The notes under the pieces are model-generated. The model saw nothing but the letters and a program-made list of their open reading frames with translations. It searched no databases and was not told where the DNA came from. From a virus, in the IMG/VR virus record IMGVR_UViG_3300032334_001433, positions 1 through 64,000 of that record: 64,000 bases of DNA. The stretch is one strand, 5' to 3'. A program made the translations under genes and the position numbers. Positions within the stretch are counted from its first letter, which is position 1. Each line of letters opens with the position of its first letter. This document shows, one piece after another, positions 1-10,032 of the stretch.

Positions 1-159
1 GGTAATCAAGGTAACAGTGGCGCCGGTGGTTCCGGTGTAGCAATTATTCGTTTACCTGCAGCATATTTTGCATCAAATACAACAGGATCTCCTAACTTAA
101 GTATTGTAGGTGGATATAACATATATACATTTAAGAGTTCTGGTACAATAACATTCTAA
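1..159 (+). CDS. Glycine-rich adhesin-like protein, C-terminal fragment
   Basis: The last 52 codons of a gene that starts upstream of the window. The visible part has the exit strand of the glycine-rich body (GGSGVAIIRLP), a linker with the TTGSPNLS motif, and the family terminus GGYNIYTFKSSGTITF. The same ending closes most of the next genes, so this is a member of the same tandem paralogue family. The next gene begins seven bases after its stop codon, with no Shine-Dalgarno sequence. The N-terminus cannot be judged. Confidence 0.8.
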   Translation, partial: GNQGNSGAGGSGVAIIRLPAAYFASNTTGSPNLSIVGGYNIYTFKSSGTITF

Positions 160-165
160 AATAAT

Positions 166-996
166 ATGACTTTCTCGTTTCAAAATCTTAGTTATACAGG
201 AAAATTCACATTTTTACCTGGTCCAATACCACCTCCAATAATTGATTATTTGGTTGTTGCTGGAGGTGGAGGCGGGGGCGGCACTGGCAATGACGGTAAC
301 GGCGGCGGAGGTGGCGCCGGCGGGTTTGTAATGGGGACAACGTCAGTTACTTCAGGATACACATTAAATATTTCAATAGGTGCAGGCGGCGCCGTTGCTG
401 CAAACGGTGTTGATTCAACTTTACAATTATCTGGATCATTGACTATTACTTCATTAGGTGGCGGCGGCGGTCAACAATATGGCATTGGTAATAGTGGTGG
501 ATCGGGTGCTGGAACGTCAAGGGTTGCAGATCGCGGCGGCTATGGATTACAGCCAGCAAGTGCCAGTGGCGGCTATGGTAACGATGGTGGTGCTTCCAGT
601 AGCGGATACTATGTTACTGGCGGCGGTGGTGCCGGTGCTGCTGGATCAGGATATCCTGGCGCAGGCGGCGCTGGTAAAGAATGGCCGGTTGGTTCTGGAA
701 CATACTATGCAGGTGGTGGCGCCAGCTGGTATGCAATGGGTGGTTCCGGCGGCGGTGGTAACGGGGCTCTTCAAGTTGGTAATAACACTGGCCAAAACGG
801 CGTAGCAAATACTGGCGGCGGCGGTAGCGTAGGCACAAATAACGGGGCTGAGGGCCGCGGCGGATCTGGTGTTGTTATCATTCAATATCTTGAGGGATAC
901 CCGCCCGCCGCAAATACAACTGGTTCACCTACAATAACTGTTTCTGGCGGATATAGAACATATAAATTTACAAGTACCGGTACAATAACATTCTAA
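166..996 (+). CDS. Glycine-rich domain adhesin-like virion protein
   Basis: A 276-residue protein in four parts: an N-terminal tag (MTFSFQNLSYTGKFTF, residues 1-16), a Pro linker (18-24), an entry strand DYLVVAGGGGGG (27-38), and a body in which G-rich runs alternate with short hydrophobic strands (for example YTLNISIGAGG). It then has an exit strand GVVIIQY and the terminus GGYRTYKFTSTGTITF. This is the glycine-rich domain common in marine and freshwater phage tail proteins. Glycine-rich motifs also occur in the T2/S16-type gp38 receptor-binding adhesins. Host-surface recognition is inferred from that resemblance and from the lectin-like neighbours; nothing in the sequence proves binding. 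The opposite strand carries long Pro/Ala-rich frames that are only artefacts of GGN codons. Confidence 0.8.
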   Translation: MTFSFQNLSYTGKFTFLPGPIPPPIIDYLVVAGGGGGGGTGNDGNGGGGGAGGFVMGTTSVTSGYTLNISIGAGGAVAANGVDSTLQLSGSLTITSLGGGGGQQYGIGNSGGSGAGTSRVADRGGYGLQPASASGGYGNDGGASSSGYYVTGGGGAGAAGSGYPGAGGAGKEWPVGSGTYYAGGGASWYAMGGSGGGGNGALQVGNNTGQNGVANTGGGGSVGTNNGAEGRGGSGVVIIQYLEGYPPAANTTGSPTITVSGGYRTYKFTSTGTITF

Positions 997-1003
997 AATA
1001 ATT

Positions 1004-1909
1004 ATGCCCATTTCTTTTCAAAATATTAACTATCAAGGCAATTTTACTTTTACAACTGGGCCATCACAGGTATCCAGCCCGTCAACTGTAGAATACTTAG
1101 TTATAGCCGGCGGTGGCGGTGGAGGTGGCGGCACAACTAGTCCCGGCGGGTCGGGCGGCGGCGCCGGCGGTTATAGAACAGCTACTGGATTTTCTGTTAC
1201 TCCAGGGGCAAACATAGTAATTACTGTTGGATCTGGCGGTACTGCTGGAACAGGAACATCGCCAATTGCGACTAAAGGAAGTGATTCAATATTTAGTACT
1301 ATTACTTCTACAGGCGGTGGAGCCGGCCAACATTATAATCAAACATTCAATTCTGCAATACATAGTGGTGGCTCAGGCGGCGGCGCATTTTGGAATTTTG
1401 GAACAGCTGGAACTGGTAATACGCCTAGTACAAGCCCAAGTCAAGGAAACGACGGTGGCCCAGCAGGCGGTGGTGGCGCAACTCAGGCAAGTTCTGGTGG
1501 CGGAGGAAGTAGCGCAGTAGGTGGGCAATCTACTGGGTCGGCCGGTGGAGCTGGAGGTAATGGTACTGCATCCTCAATTTCTGGTACTTCCACTACATAC
1601 GCTGGCGGCGGTGGCGGCGGCGCAGGCATTAATAGCACGTTAGGTGCCGGTGGTTCTGGAGGCGGCGGCAGCGGTGGGGCCACCTACGGCAATGGATCGG
1701 ACGGATCCACTAATACCGGAGGCGGTGGTGGCGGTGCAGGCGAAGAACAAAATGGTACTCGTACTGGAGGCAATGGTGGTTCGGGTATTGTAATTATACG
1801 TTATGCAGATTCTTATGCGGCAGCGACAACAACAGGATCTCCTAACGTAACAGTTGCCGGTGGTTATAGAGTATATAAATTTACAAATTCCGGCTCAATA
1901 ATTTTCTAA
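1004..1909 (+). CDS. Glycine-rich domain adhesin-like virion protein
   Basis: 301 residues with the tag MPISFQNINYQGNFTF, entry strand VEYLVIAGGGGGGGG, a single glycine-rich body, the exit strand GIVIIRYADSY, and the terminus GGYRVYKFTNSGSIIF. Ser and Thr are more frequent between the glycine runs than in the upstream copy, so the exposed turns differ while the frame strands are kept. The start lies 8 nt after the previous stop with no recognisable ribosome-binding site. Probably a virion surface protein; the specific ligand is unknown. Confidence 0.78.
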   Translation: MPISFQNINYQGNFTFTTGPSQVSSPSTVEYLVIAGGGGGGGGTTSPGGSGGGAGGYRTATGFSVTPGANIVITVGSGGTAGTGTSPIATKGSDSIFSTITSTGGGAGQHYNQTFNSAIHSGGSGGGAFWNFGTAGTGNTPSTSPSQGNDGGPAGGGGATQASSGGGGSSAVGGQSTGSAGGAGGNGTASSISGTSTTYAGGGGGGAGINSTLGAGGSGGGGSGGATYGNGSDGSTNTGGGGGGAGEEQNGTRTGGNGGSGIVIIRYADSYAAATTTGSPNVTVAGGYRVYKFTNSGSIIF

Positions 1910-1910
1910 A

Positions 1911-2831
1911 ATGATTACGTTCAATAATATTTCATCTTCAGGTAGTTTTAATTTTAATGTTACTACATTAGGGCCAACTGCCCCTTCGTCTGTAGACTAT
2001 TTGGTCGTAGCAGGTGGTGGCGCTGGCGGATATGGAATACAAAACTATTCTGACGGGGGCGGTGGAGGCGCTGGTGGACTATTACAAGCAACCGGGGCAG
2101 CTATAACTCCAAGTGTAACTTATACAATTACTATTGGTGCAGGCGGCGCGCAAAGTTCTTGGACCAATGGATCAAATTCTGTTATTTCAGGATCGGGGTT
2201 TACGACTGTTACTGCGGTTGGCGGAGGAAAAGGAACAGATACTCGTTATTATGGAACAGCCGCTGGTAACGGTGGAAGCGGCGGCGGAACATATGGTACT
2301 GCTGCTGGAGCAGTTGGTAAAGGTATTTATCCCGGTTCAACGTATATAGATGCACCTAGACAAGGATATGATGGGGCAGATAGTGGATCACCGGGATATC
2401 CTTATCCTACAGGCGGTGGTGGCGGTGCAGGCGGCGCCGGATTAACTGGTTCTGGATCTGTGGGTGGATCGGGTGGACCTGGTTTATATTCTACAATATC
2501 TGGTTCAAATGTTGCTTACGCTGGCGGCGGTGGTGGATCAGTAGTTCAAGGTTCGGGATATCTAAGTACCGGCGGTGTAGGTGGGGGTGGCCGAGGCGGC
2601 TCGCCCGGCCTTGCTGAGGCAGGTACTATAAATACAGGCGGTGGCGGTGGCGGTGGTGGCGGTACAGTATCTTCTCCTGCAGCGGGTGGGGATGGAGGTT
2701 CTGGTATTATAATTATCCGTTATGCTGATTCTTACAATGCTGCTTCAAGTACAACAGGTTCTCCAAACGTAACAGTGGCGGGTGGTTACCGAGTATACAA
2801 GTTCACAAGTTCTGGTTCAATAACTTTCTAA
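1911..2831 (+). CDS. Glycine-rich domain adhesin-like virion protein
   Basis: 306 residues; tag MITFNNISSSGSFNF, entry strand VDYLVVAGGGAGG, and the terminus GGYRVYKFTSSGSITF. One base separates the start from the upstream stop (TAA-A-ATG), so translation most likely depends on coupling to the upstream reading frame. Compared with neighbours, the middle contains Tyr/Pro-rich inserts (GYPYPTGG, PGSTYIDAPRQGYDG), which are candidates for the variable, ligand-facing part. Confidence 0.78.
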   Translation: MITFNNISSSGSFNFNVTTLGPTAPSSVDYLVVAGGGAGGYGIQNYSDGGGGGAGGLLQATGAAITPSVTYTITIGAGGAQSSWTNGSNSVISGSGFTTVTAVGGGKGTDTRYYGTAAGNGGSGGGTYGTAAGAVGKGIYPGSTYIDAPRQGYDGADSGSPGYPYPTGGGGGAGGAGLTGSGSVGGSGGPGLYSTISGSNVAYAGGGGGSVVQGSGYLSTGGVGGGGRGGSPGLAEAGTINTGGGGGGGGGTVSSPAAGGDGGSGIIIIRYADSYNAASSTTGSPNVTVAGGYRVYKFTSSGSITF

Positions 2832-2837
2832 ATAAAA

Positions 2838-4538
2838 ATGTTTACTTTTAATAATTTTAATGTTACTGGTAATTGGTCTGCAATTAGTTCGCAATACATC
2901 GGACCACCTACCGCCGTTGAATACTTAGTTGTTGCTGGTGGTGGCGGCGGCGGTGGATCTGTTGCTGGTGGTGGCGGTGCTGGCGGATTTTTAACAGCAG
3001 CCAATTTATCTGTTTCTACTGTTGATACGTATACAATTAATATTGGTGCTGGCGGTGCTGGCGGCGCAAATAAATATTTTGGATCAAATGGTTCAAATTC
3101 TTATATTAGTGCAAGTGGAAGTAATCTTATTATTGCAGTAGGTGGTGGATACGGTTCGGCAGGTAATGATACCAGTATAAATGGTGGGGCATGGAATGCT
3201 GGATCTGGAGGTTCTGGTGGTGGCGGTACAAATATTGTTGGAAGATTGGGAAATCCAGGTTCTGGCATTGTTGGTCAAGGTTATGCAGGCGGTGCAGGAT
3301 TTAATAGTAGTTCAGCTGGTTATACTGGCGGTGGAGGCGGCGCTGGTGGCGTGGGAGTAGCTGGAGATGGAACCACTGCAGGCGCTGGCGGCCCCGGTAG
3401 ATATTCCACATTAAGCGGAGCAAATGTTGCTTATGCTGGCGGGGGCGGTGGTGGTCAAAATGGCCTGGGCGGCGTCGGTGGAGGCGGAGTAGGTGGAGAT
3501 ACTGCACCAACCGCAGGTACAACTAATACAGGTGGCGGCGGCGGTGGTGGAAATGGATATGCGGCGGGCACAGGTCGAGCAGGAGGCTCTGGCATAATTA
3601 TCATACGTTATCCTACAAGTTATTCTCCTGCAACAAACACAACAGGTTCTCCAAATGTAGTTTATGCTGGCGGTAATGTAAGTTACATATTTACACAATC
3701 TGGTTCAATATCTTGGACAATTCCTTTTACTCTAGAGTATTTAATTGTTGCTGGAGGCGGAGGCGGCGGTGATAGCGAGAGTGGTGTTAACGCTTCCGGT
3801 GGCGGTGGAGGCGCGGGTGGTTTATTATCAAATGCAACTGCGTTTAGTGCATCTTTTGGAACTACATACACCGTGACTATTGGTGGAGGTGGCGCGGGAA
3901 GACGTTCATATGCTCGAGGAGCATCTGGAAACGCATCATCATTTAGTTCAATAAGCACAGTTGGTGGTGGTGGTGGCGGCACCAGCGGACAAAATAGTGG
4001 CGCAGGCGGTAATGGATTATCTGGTGGATCCGGCGGCGGGGGCGGTTATTATTCAAATGGCGGCGCTGGAACAACTGGTCAAGGGAACGCCGGTGGCTCA
4101 TTTTATACAGGTGTATGGATTGCTTCCGGAGGCGGCGGCGCCGGCCAAGCAGGCCAAGCAGGCGGAAGTTATGTTAGTGGCGGTGCCGGAGGTGCCGGTC
4201 TTTATTATACTATATCTGGAGCAAATGTTGCGTATGCTGGCGGTGGCGGTGGCGGCGCATATATGGACGCATCAGGAGGCGGTGGAGCGGGTGGCGCAGG
4301 TGGAGGCGGTAATGGAGCAAAAAATGGTGTGGGCGGCGATGCAACAACTAATACTGGCGGTGGCGGTGGCGGCGGCGCCGGAGGAAATGGTGGAGGAAAC
4401 GGCGGATCTGGTATAGTTATACTTCGTCATCCAGATACAATTCCTGCAGCAGCAAACACAACTGGATCTCCTAACGTAACGGTAGCTGGTGGTTACAGAG
4501 TATATAAATTCACAAGTTCTGGCACAATAACTTTCTAA
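2838..4538 (+). CDS. Two-module glycine-rich adhesin-like protein
   Basis: 566 residues made of two complete glycine-rich modules. The first starts with the tag MFTFNNFNVTGNWS. Near residue 290 the usual family terminus becomes an internal linker, NVSYIFTQSGSISW followed by TIPFTLEYLIVAGGGG. The second module then runs to GGYRVYKFTSSGTITF. At 3700-3740 the stop/start junction seen between neighbouring genes is replaced by an in-frame SGSISW-x-IPF joint, so this looks like a fusion of two adjacent family members. The same architecture recurs at 13686 and 17132. A virion surface role is inferred. Confidence 0.8.
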   Translation: MFTFNNFNVTGNWSAISSQYIGPPTAVEYLVVAGGGGGGGSVAGGGGAGGFLTAANLSVSTVDTYTINIGAGGAGGANKYFGSNGSNSYISASGSNLIIAVGGGYGSAGNDTSINGGAWNAGSGGSGGGGTNIVGRLGNPGSGIVGQGYAGGAGFNSSSAGYTGGGGGAGGVGVAGDGTTAGAGGPGRYSTLSGANVAYAGGGGGGQNGLGGVGGGGVGGDTAPTAGTTNTGGGGGGGNGYAAGTGRAGGSGIIIIRYPTSYSPATNTTGSPNVVYAGGNVSYIFTQSGSISWTIPFTLEYLIVAGGGGGGDSESGVNASGGGGGAGGLLSNATAFSASFGTTYTVTIGGGGAGRRSYARGASGNASSFSSISTVGGGGGGTSGQNSGAGGNGLSGGSGGGGGYYSNGGAGTTGQGNAGGSFYTGVWIASGGGGAGQAGQAGGSYVSGGAGGAGLYYTISGANVAYAGGGGGGAYMDASGGGGAGGAGGGGNGAKNGVGGDATTNTGGGGGGGAGGNGGGNGGSGIVILRHPDTIPAAANTTGSPNVTVAGGYRVYKFTSSGTITF

Positions 4539-4544
4539 ATAAAA

Positions 4545-7500
4545 ATGTTTACTTTACAAAATCTATCTTCTACCGGAAATTTTTATATTACGCAAGTAAA
4601 TATTCCTCCGCCATCTGACGTATACTTTAAATATGTTACAATGTTATTGCATGGCAATGGCGGAAACGCAGCACCATTTAATAAAGATTCAAGTACAAAC
4701 GCATTTCCATTAACTATTGTTGGAGATACCAAACCTTCAATTATTAATCCGTATCAAGATGGATATTATAGTAATTATTTTAACGGTAGCACGGATTATT
4801 TAACCGTACCAAGTAATGCAGCGTTTGGTGTTGGCACTGGCGATTTTACTTGGGAGGCGTGGATTTATCCAACTAGTTGGCCATCTGCAGGCAATTATTC
4901 ATGTTTAATGCAAGTTGGTAGTACAGGTTTATATTTAGGTTTAAATTCAGCTGGTTTTGGTTTAAGACAGTCTGGCACCGCAAACATTATTTCTTACGGA
5001 ACAAATCCAACAATAAACACATGGACACATATAGCAATCACCCGAAGCGGGACAACTTGTACATTATACTACAATGGTTTATCTGTTGCGACCGCAACTA
5101 GTGCCGCAAACTTTGCCTCTAGTAGTGTATGGATTGGGGCAGATGCTACACCCGGAAACTATTATAGTGGATATTTGTCTAATATGCGTTTGGTTAAAGG
5201 CACAGCAGTTTACACATCAACATTTACGCCGCCAACTACGCCATTAACAGCAATTACTAATACAAGTTTATTAACTTGCCAAAGTAGCAGGTTTAAAGAT
5301 AACAGTACAAACGCATTTACTATTACACCATCTGGTTCTCCAACAATATCTCAATTACAAATACCATTTACTGCTCCTACGTATACTTATGGTAGTGGAT
5401 ACTTTGATGGTACAGGGGATTACTTATCTACGCTACAAAATGCAGCATTTAATTTTGATACAGGTGCATTTACTGTTGAAGCATGGGTATACTATACAGG
5501 TACTCCTGTAAATTCAAGGATCGTTGGACTTGGTAATGGTGCCGTTGGCGGTAGCACATATACAGGATGGACATTAAATATCAACAGTTCTTTGACATCC
5601 ATAAATTGGTATAGATATGATGGTAGTACTGAAACTAATTTGAGCGCATCTTATACATTCTCACTTAATACTTGGTATCATGTTGTCGCGGCGCGTAATG
5701 GATCAGGTAATCTGTCAATGTATGTAAATGGTGCACGGGTATATAATAATGCAAGTGCTTCTGTAGCCTACAATAATATAAATTCAGATCCTTTGTATAT
5801 TGGTGCCGTCTATGACGGGTCTGGCGGCAGCAACAGTTGGAAATACTTCTCAGGTTATATATCTGATGTTAGACTGGTAAAAGGATCAACTACATACGAT
5901 CCAACATCGTCAACTTTAACAGTTCCAACGGCACCATTAACCGCAGTAGCAAATACATCGTTACTAACATTACAAACAAACGGGCCAGTAACAAATAATC
6001 TATTCTTAGATTCATCTATAAACAACTTTACTATTACTCGCAACGGCAATTCTACACAGGGAACATTCAGCCCGTACGATGTTAGTTGGTCTAATTACTT
6101 TGATGGTAGTAGTACTTATTTTTCGGTTCCAACTAATTCAAACTTGCATCTAGAAACTGCTTCAGTTTTCACAGTAGAAGCATGGATATACATTACTGGA
6201 ATACCATCAGGTGCATCACAATTAACCATTGTTGGTAATAGAAGCGGTATAAGCGTAAGTGGTTGGGAATTTAGAGTTAGTACTTCAAGAACATTGCAAT
6301 TTTATTATACAGGCAATGCAACGTCTAACACAAATTCTTCTGATGTATTAGCATACAATACTTGGTATCACGTTGCTTTAGTAAGAAACTCTGGAACTGT
6401 TCAAATTTTTATTAACGGAGTATTATCTGTAACTAATAATTCTATTACAAACGGAACATTAAATTCAACTGCGCTTACTATTGGTTGTGAGGGAACAGAT
6501 ACAACATCTATATTTCAAGGAAATATTTCAAATTTAAGAATTGTTAATGGTACGGCATTATATACATCTGCTTTTACAGCCCCAGCATCGCAATTAACCG
6601 CAATTACTAATACGGCGTTACTTACTTGCCAAAGCAATAGATTTATTGACAACAGTACAAACGCATTTGCTATAACAACTACAGGTTCCCTTTCAGTAGA
6701 AAGTTTTAGTCCGTTTGCACTTACAACGGCATATAATACTAGCGTTATTGGCGGATCTGCATACTTTGATGGTACAGGGGATTACTTAAGCATACCAAAT
6801 AATACTGCATTTAAACCCGGGGCATCTACAAATCCATTCTGTATTGAATGTTGGATTTATCCAACTGCAACTCCTGGATCAAATTTTGCAGTGCTTGGCA
6901 ATTATACCGTTGTGTCTTATCCAACAAGTACCAATGGTTTTGATATTATTACAAATTCATCGAATCAATTAGCATTTAGATGGGGGTATCCAAACTATAT
7001 TGATTCTGGTAATAGTGCAGCGATGTCATTGAATACATGGAATCATGTTGCTGTTTGTAGAAACTCAAGCGGATCGTTATCGTGTTATCTCAATGGTACC
7101 CGCTGGTTTAATTCATCTAGCAATACATCTACAACCGACGGAACAGCATCAAGTTTTTGGATAGGATGGGCAGGCAGTTTATCTGGGTCAACTATTAATC
7201 CTTTTACCGGCTACATATCAGATACCAGATTGGTAAAAGGATCGACCCCATATGATCCTACGTCAACAACTTTAACAGTTCCGGTTATCCCATTGACCCC
7301 AATAGCAAACACATCTTTATTATGTAACTTTACAAATGCAGCAGTTGTTGATAATTCGCAATTAAATAATTTAGAGACTGCTGGTAACGTACAAATAAAT
7401 ACGACTATTACAAAATTTGGTACAGGATCAATGTATTTTGATGGAGTTAGTAATTATTTAAGAATACCATACAACCAATCATTAAATTTTGGCAAAGGCG

Positions 7501-7976
7501 ACTTTACAATTGAATTTTGGTTATACCCTACAAGTAATGCGGCAAGCGAAAGTTATATTATGACTGCAGGCCCGGCAGGAGCCGGCGCTGTTAATAGAGG
7601 ATGGAGATTGTCGAGTAATATTGGTACAACATCTGGTATTTATTTTGCGCCGTTGGGTGCAGGGAATGAAATAAAATTAGGTAATTACCCATCATCTAAT
7701 TCATGGCATCATGTGGCAATTGTTAGATCAAATACAACTATTACTGGATATGTAGATGGTGTTGCATTAGGAACGACAATAAATGTAGGGGCAAATACTA
7801 TTACTGATATTACAACTGGAGACTTCTCATACGTCGGAGCGTTACATAATACAGGTGGTGTTGGACGATTATTTTATACCGGGTATTTAGACGATTTGCG
7901 TATCACCAAAGGTATCGCAAGATATTCAAATACCTTTACTATACCAACAACAGTTTTCCCCGACATTGGACCATAG
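4545..7976 (+). CDS. Five-domain LamG/concanavalin-like lectin virion protein
   Basis: 1,143 residues. After the array tag (MFTLQNLSSTGNF, 1-13) come five LamG-like jelly-roll domains. Each is marked by YFDG(T/S)xDYL, then (D/A)FTxEAWxYPT, then (N)TWxHxAxxRxG, then a strand with SGYxSNxRLVKGTAxYT, and separated by repeats of LTAITNTSLLTCQSxRFxDNSTNAFxIT. The five domain cores lie near residues 75-230, 285-450, 515-680, 745-905 and 965-1130. The last domain ends in LDDLRITKGIARYSNTF and PDIGP. LamG/ConA folds usually bind carbohydrate, so a glycan-binding tail protein is likely. The shared tag links it to the glycine-rich proteins although the bodies are unrelated. Confidence 0.82.
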   Translation: MFTLQNLSSTGNFYITQVNIPPPSDVYFKYVTMLLHGNGGNAAPFNKDSSTNAFPLTIVGDTKPSIINPYQDGYYSNYFNGSTDYLTVPSNAAFGVGTGDFTWEAWIYPTSWPSAGNYSCLMQVGSTGLYLGLNSAGFGLRQSGTANIISYGTNPTINTWTHIAITRSGTTCTLYYNGLSVATATSAANFASSSVWIGADATPGNYYSGYLSNMRLVKGTAVYTSTFTPPTTPLTAITNTSLLTCQSSRFKDNSTNAFTITPSGSPTISQLQIPFTAPTYTYGSGYFDGTGDYLSTLQNAAFNFDTGAFTVEAWVYYTGTPVNSRIVGLGNGAVGGSTYTGWTLNINSSLTSINWYRYDGSTETNLSASYTFSLNTWYHVVAARNGSGNLSMYVNGARVYNNASASVAYNNINSDPLYIGAVYDGSGGSNSWKYFSGYISDVRLVKGSTTYDPTSSTLTVPTAPLTAVANTSLLTLQTNGPVTNNLFLDSSINNFTITRNGNSTQGTFSPYDVSWSNYFDGSSTYFSVPTNSNLHLETASVFTVEAWIYITGIPSGASQLTIVGNRSGISVSGWEFRVSTSRTLQFYYTGNATSNTNSSDVLAYNTWYHVALVRNSGTVQIFINGVLSVTNNSITNGTLNSTALTIGCEGTDTTSIFQGNISNLRIVNGTALYTSAFTAPASQLTAITNTALLTCQSNRFIDNSTNAFAITTTGSLSVESFSPFALTTAYNTSVIGGSAYFDGTGDYLSIPNNTAFKPGASTNPFCIECWIYPTATPGSNFAVLGNYTVVSYPTSTNGFDIITNSSNQLAFRWGYPNYIDSGNSAAMSLNTWNHVAVCRNSSGSLSCYLNGTRWFNSSSNTSTTDGTASSFWIGWAGSLSGSTINPFTGYISDTRLVKGSTPYDPTSTTLTVPVIPLTPIANTSLLCNFTNAAVVDNSQLNNLETAGNVQINTTITKFGTGSMYFDGVSNYLRIPYNQSLNFGKGDFTIEFWLYPTSNAASESYIMTAGPAGAGAVNRGWRLSSNIGTTSGIYFAPLGAGNEIKLGNYPSSNSWHHVAIVRSNTTITGYVDGVALGTTINVGANTITDITTGDFSYVGALHNTGGVGRLFYTGYLDDLRITKGIARYSNTFTIPTTVFPDIGP

Positions 7977-7977
7977 T

Positions 7978-10017
7978 ATGTTCACTATACAAAATCTTAA
8001 TATTGGTGGTGTTTCTGGATATGCAGCCTCATTTACACAACTGCCAACTGATACTTACTTTAATTATGTTACTTTGCTTTTGCATGGTGACGGGACTAAC
8101 AGCACCCAAAACAATACGTTTATAGACTCCAGCAGCAATGCGTTTACTGTCACTCGCACTGGCAGCGCAACGCAAGGTAGCTTTAGTCCATACGGTGTTA
8201 ATTGGAGTAATTACTTCAATGGAACAAACCAATATCTAATTGCGCCGTCTGGAGCAAGTACATTTGGAACTGGTGATTTTACTGTTGAATGTTGGATTTA
8301 TAAAACGTCAGCAGTTGACGCTACTATGTTGTGTAATGCAACAGGTAGTTCTGATAATAGTTATTGGTCATTCAGTAGCCTTGCTAATGGTACTGTTGGC
8401 ATAGGTATTAGGGATAGTGCTGCTGCTACGGTATCTGTAACCGGTAGTATAGTTATTCCTACCAATACCTGGGCTCATGTAGCAGTAACAAGACAATCTG
8501 GACTCGTTAGAGTGTTTGTCAACGGTGTATTGGATAATTCTGGAACTATTAGTAAATCAGTTACTGCTAGAACAACACTTATTGGAACATTTCAATATAC
8601 TGGATATGAAAACTATTTTCCGGGATATGTGTCAAATGTGAGAATAGTTACAGGTACAGCAGTATATACAGCAACATTTACACCCCCAACTGCTCCATTA
8701 ACTGCAATTTCTGGAACATCATTATTGACTTGTCAATCTAATCGTTTTGCTGATAGTAGTACTAATAACTTTGCTTTAACTGTTACGGGCGCCCCATCTG
8801 TTCAACGCTATAACCCGTTTGGCACGAGTTCAGCGTACTCTACTTCTGCAATTGGCGGGTCTGGCTATTTCAATGGGACAAGCGATTATTTAACTGCGCC
8901 AGCTAACGCGGCTCTTAGTATGGGAACCGGTGATTTCACTTGGGAGATGTGGGTTTATCCAATAACAACGCCAAGTGGAACTGGAACATCATCTAATCAA
9001 TTTCTTTTCGGGTACAGAAGTGGAAATGATACAAGCCCATATTTAACTTTAAATTCTGGTAGCGGAGGGACTAATCCAATTATATTGTTTAGCGGAGATA
9101 CTACTAATTTTCTTAGCACGACATTTCCTGCATTAAATAACTGGCATCACATTGCGATAACAAGATCAGGAACCGCATTAAAGATGTTCCTTAACGGCGC
9201 TGTGGTATCAAGCACCACAAATAGTACAAATTTTAGCGATGCTAGCACTCGCTATATTGGCGCAATAAATGGCGGAACTACATATTATTTCCCGGGCTAT
9301 ATATCAAATTTACGCATAGTTAAAGGCACAGCAGTTTACACCGCAGCATTTACGCCACCAACTGCGCCACTTACAGCAATAGCCAATACATCTCTTTTGC
9401 TTAACACCATTAATGGAGGCATTTACGACAATGCCATGATGAACAATTTAATAACCGTTGGTAATGCTCAAGTTAGTACTACGCAATCTAAGTTTGGCGG
9501 CTCATCTATGTACTTTGATGGCAGTAGTTATTTAAACCAACCATCATCTCAAAATTTTGCTTTAGGCGGTGATTTTACTGTTGAAGCATGGGTTTATTTA
9601 ACTGCCAATATGTCTGGCACTAATGCTGGTTATTTAACAGATTTTCGAGGTGGTTCAACAAGTAACTTTGCTTTAGGGTTCATTGGAGCAAGCGGCGTAA
9701 CAAAAATGTATGCGTACATTGGGTCAACTCCGGCAGAAACAACTGGAACTACAACTGTAACGCTTAATACATGGAATCATGTTGCTTTTGTTAGAAGTGG
9801 TAGTACAGTAACTATGTACTTAAATGGAACATCAAATGGGACGTTGAGTGCCTCATATGCTCAAGGAGCAACGAATGCAGTTATTTGTGCAAGATATACA
9901 GGTGCAACAGAATATATTACAGGCTATATAGATGATCTGCGTATCACAAACGGATACGCTCGCTATACCTCAAACTTCACCGCACCAACAGCAACCTTAC
10001 CCGATATCGGACCATAG
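7978..10017 (+). CDS. Three-domain LamG/concanavalin-like lectin virion protein
   Basis: 679 residues from the ATG at 7978, one base after the upstream TAG. An upstream in-frame start at 7966 would overlap the previous gene and is less likely because 7978 restores the family tag (MFTIQNLNIGG). Three LamG-like domains carry the markers GDFTVECWIYKT, GDFTWEMWVYPI and GDFTVEAWVYLT, each followed by NNWHHIAITRSG-type strands. The C-terminus (IDDLRITNGYARYTSNF, then PDIGP) is nearly the same as that of the five-domain protein upstream, so the pair arose by duplication with loss or gain of internal domains. Predicted glycan-binding surface protein. Confidence 0.82.
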   Translation: MFTIQNLNIGGVSGYAASFTQLPTDTYFNYVTLLLHGDGTNSTQNNTFIDSSSNAFTVTRTGSATQGSFSPYGVNWSNYFNGTNQYLIAPSGASTFGTGDFTVECWIYKTSAVDATMLCNATGSSDNSYWSFSSLANGTVGIGIRDSAAATVSVTGSIVIPTNTWAHVAVTRQSGLVRVFVNGVLDNSGTISKSVTARTTLIGTFQYTGYENYFPGYVSNVRIVTGTAVYTATFTPPTAPLTAISGTSLLTCQSNRFADSSTNNFALTVTGAPSVQRYNPFGTSSAYSTSAIGGSGYFNGTSDYLTAPANAALSMGTGDFTWEMWVYPITTPSGTGTSSNQFLFGYRSGNDTSPYLTLNSGSGGTNPIILFSGDTTNFLSTTFPALNNWHHIAITRSGTALKMFLNGAVVSSTTNSTNFSDASTRYIGAINGGTTYYFPGYISNLRIVKGTAVYTAAFTPPTAPLTAIANTSLLLNTINGGIYDNAMMNNLITVGNAQVSTTQSKFGGSSMYFDGSSYLNQPSSQNFALGGDFTVEAWVYLTANMSGTNAGYLTDFRGGSTSNFALGFIGASGVTKMYAYIGSTPAETTGTTTVTLNTWNHVAFVRSGSTVTMYLNGTSNGTLSASYAQGATNAVICARYTGATEYITGYIDDLRITNGYARYTSNFTAPTATLPDIGP

Positions 10018-10032
10018 AATGTTTTCTTTTCC

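Noticed and set aside
7966-7977. Start of the second LamG gene at 7966
   Set aside because: This would overlap the upstream gene and add residues before the conserved tag. The ATG at 7978 directly restores the tag.
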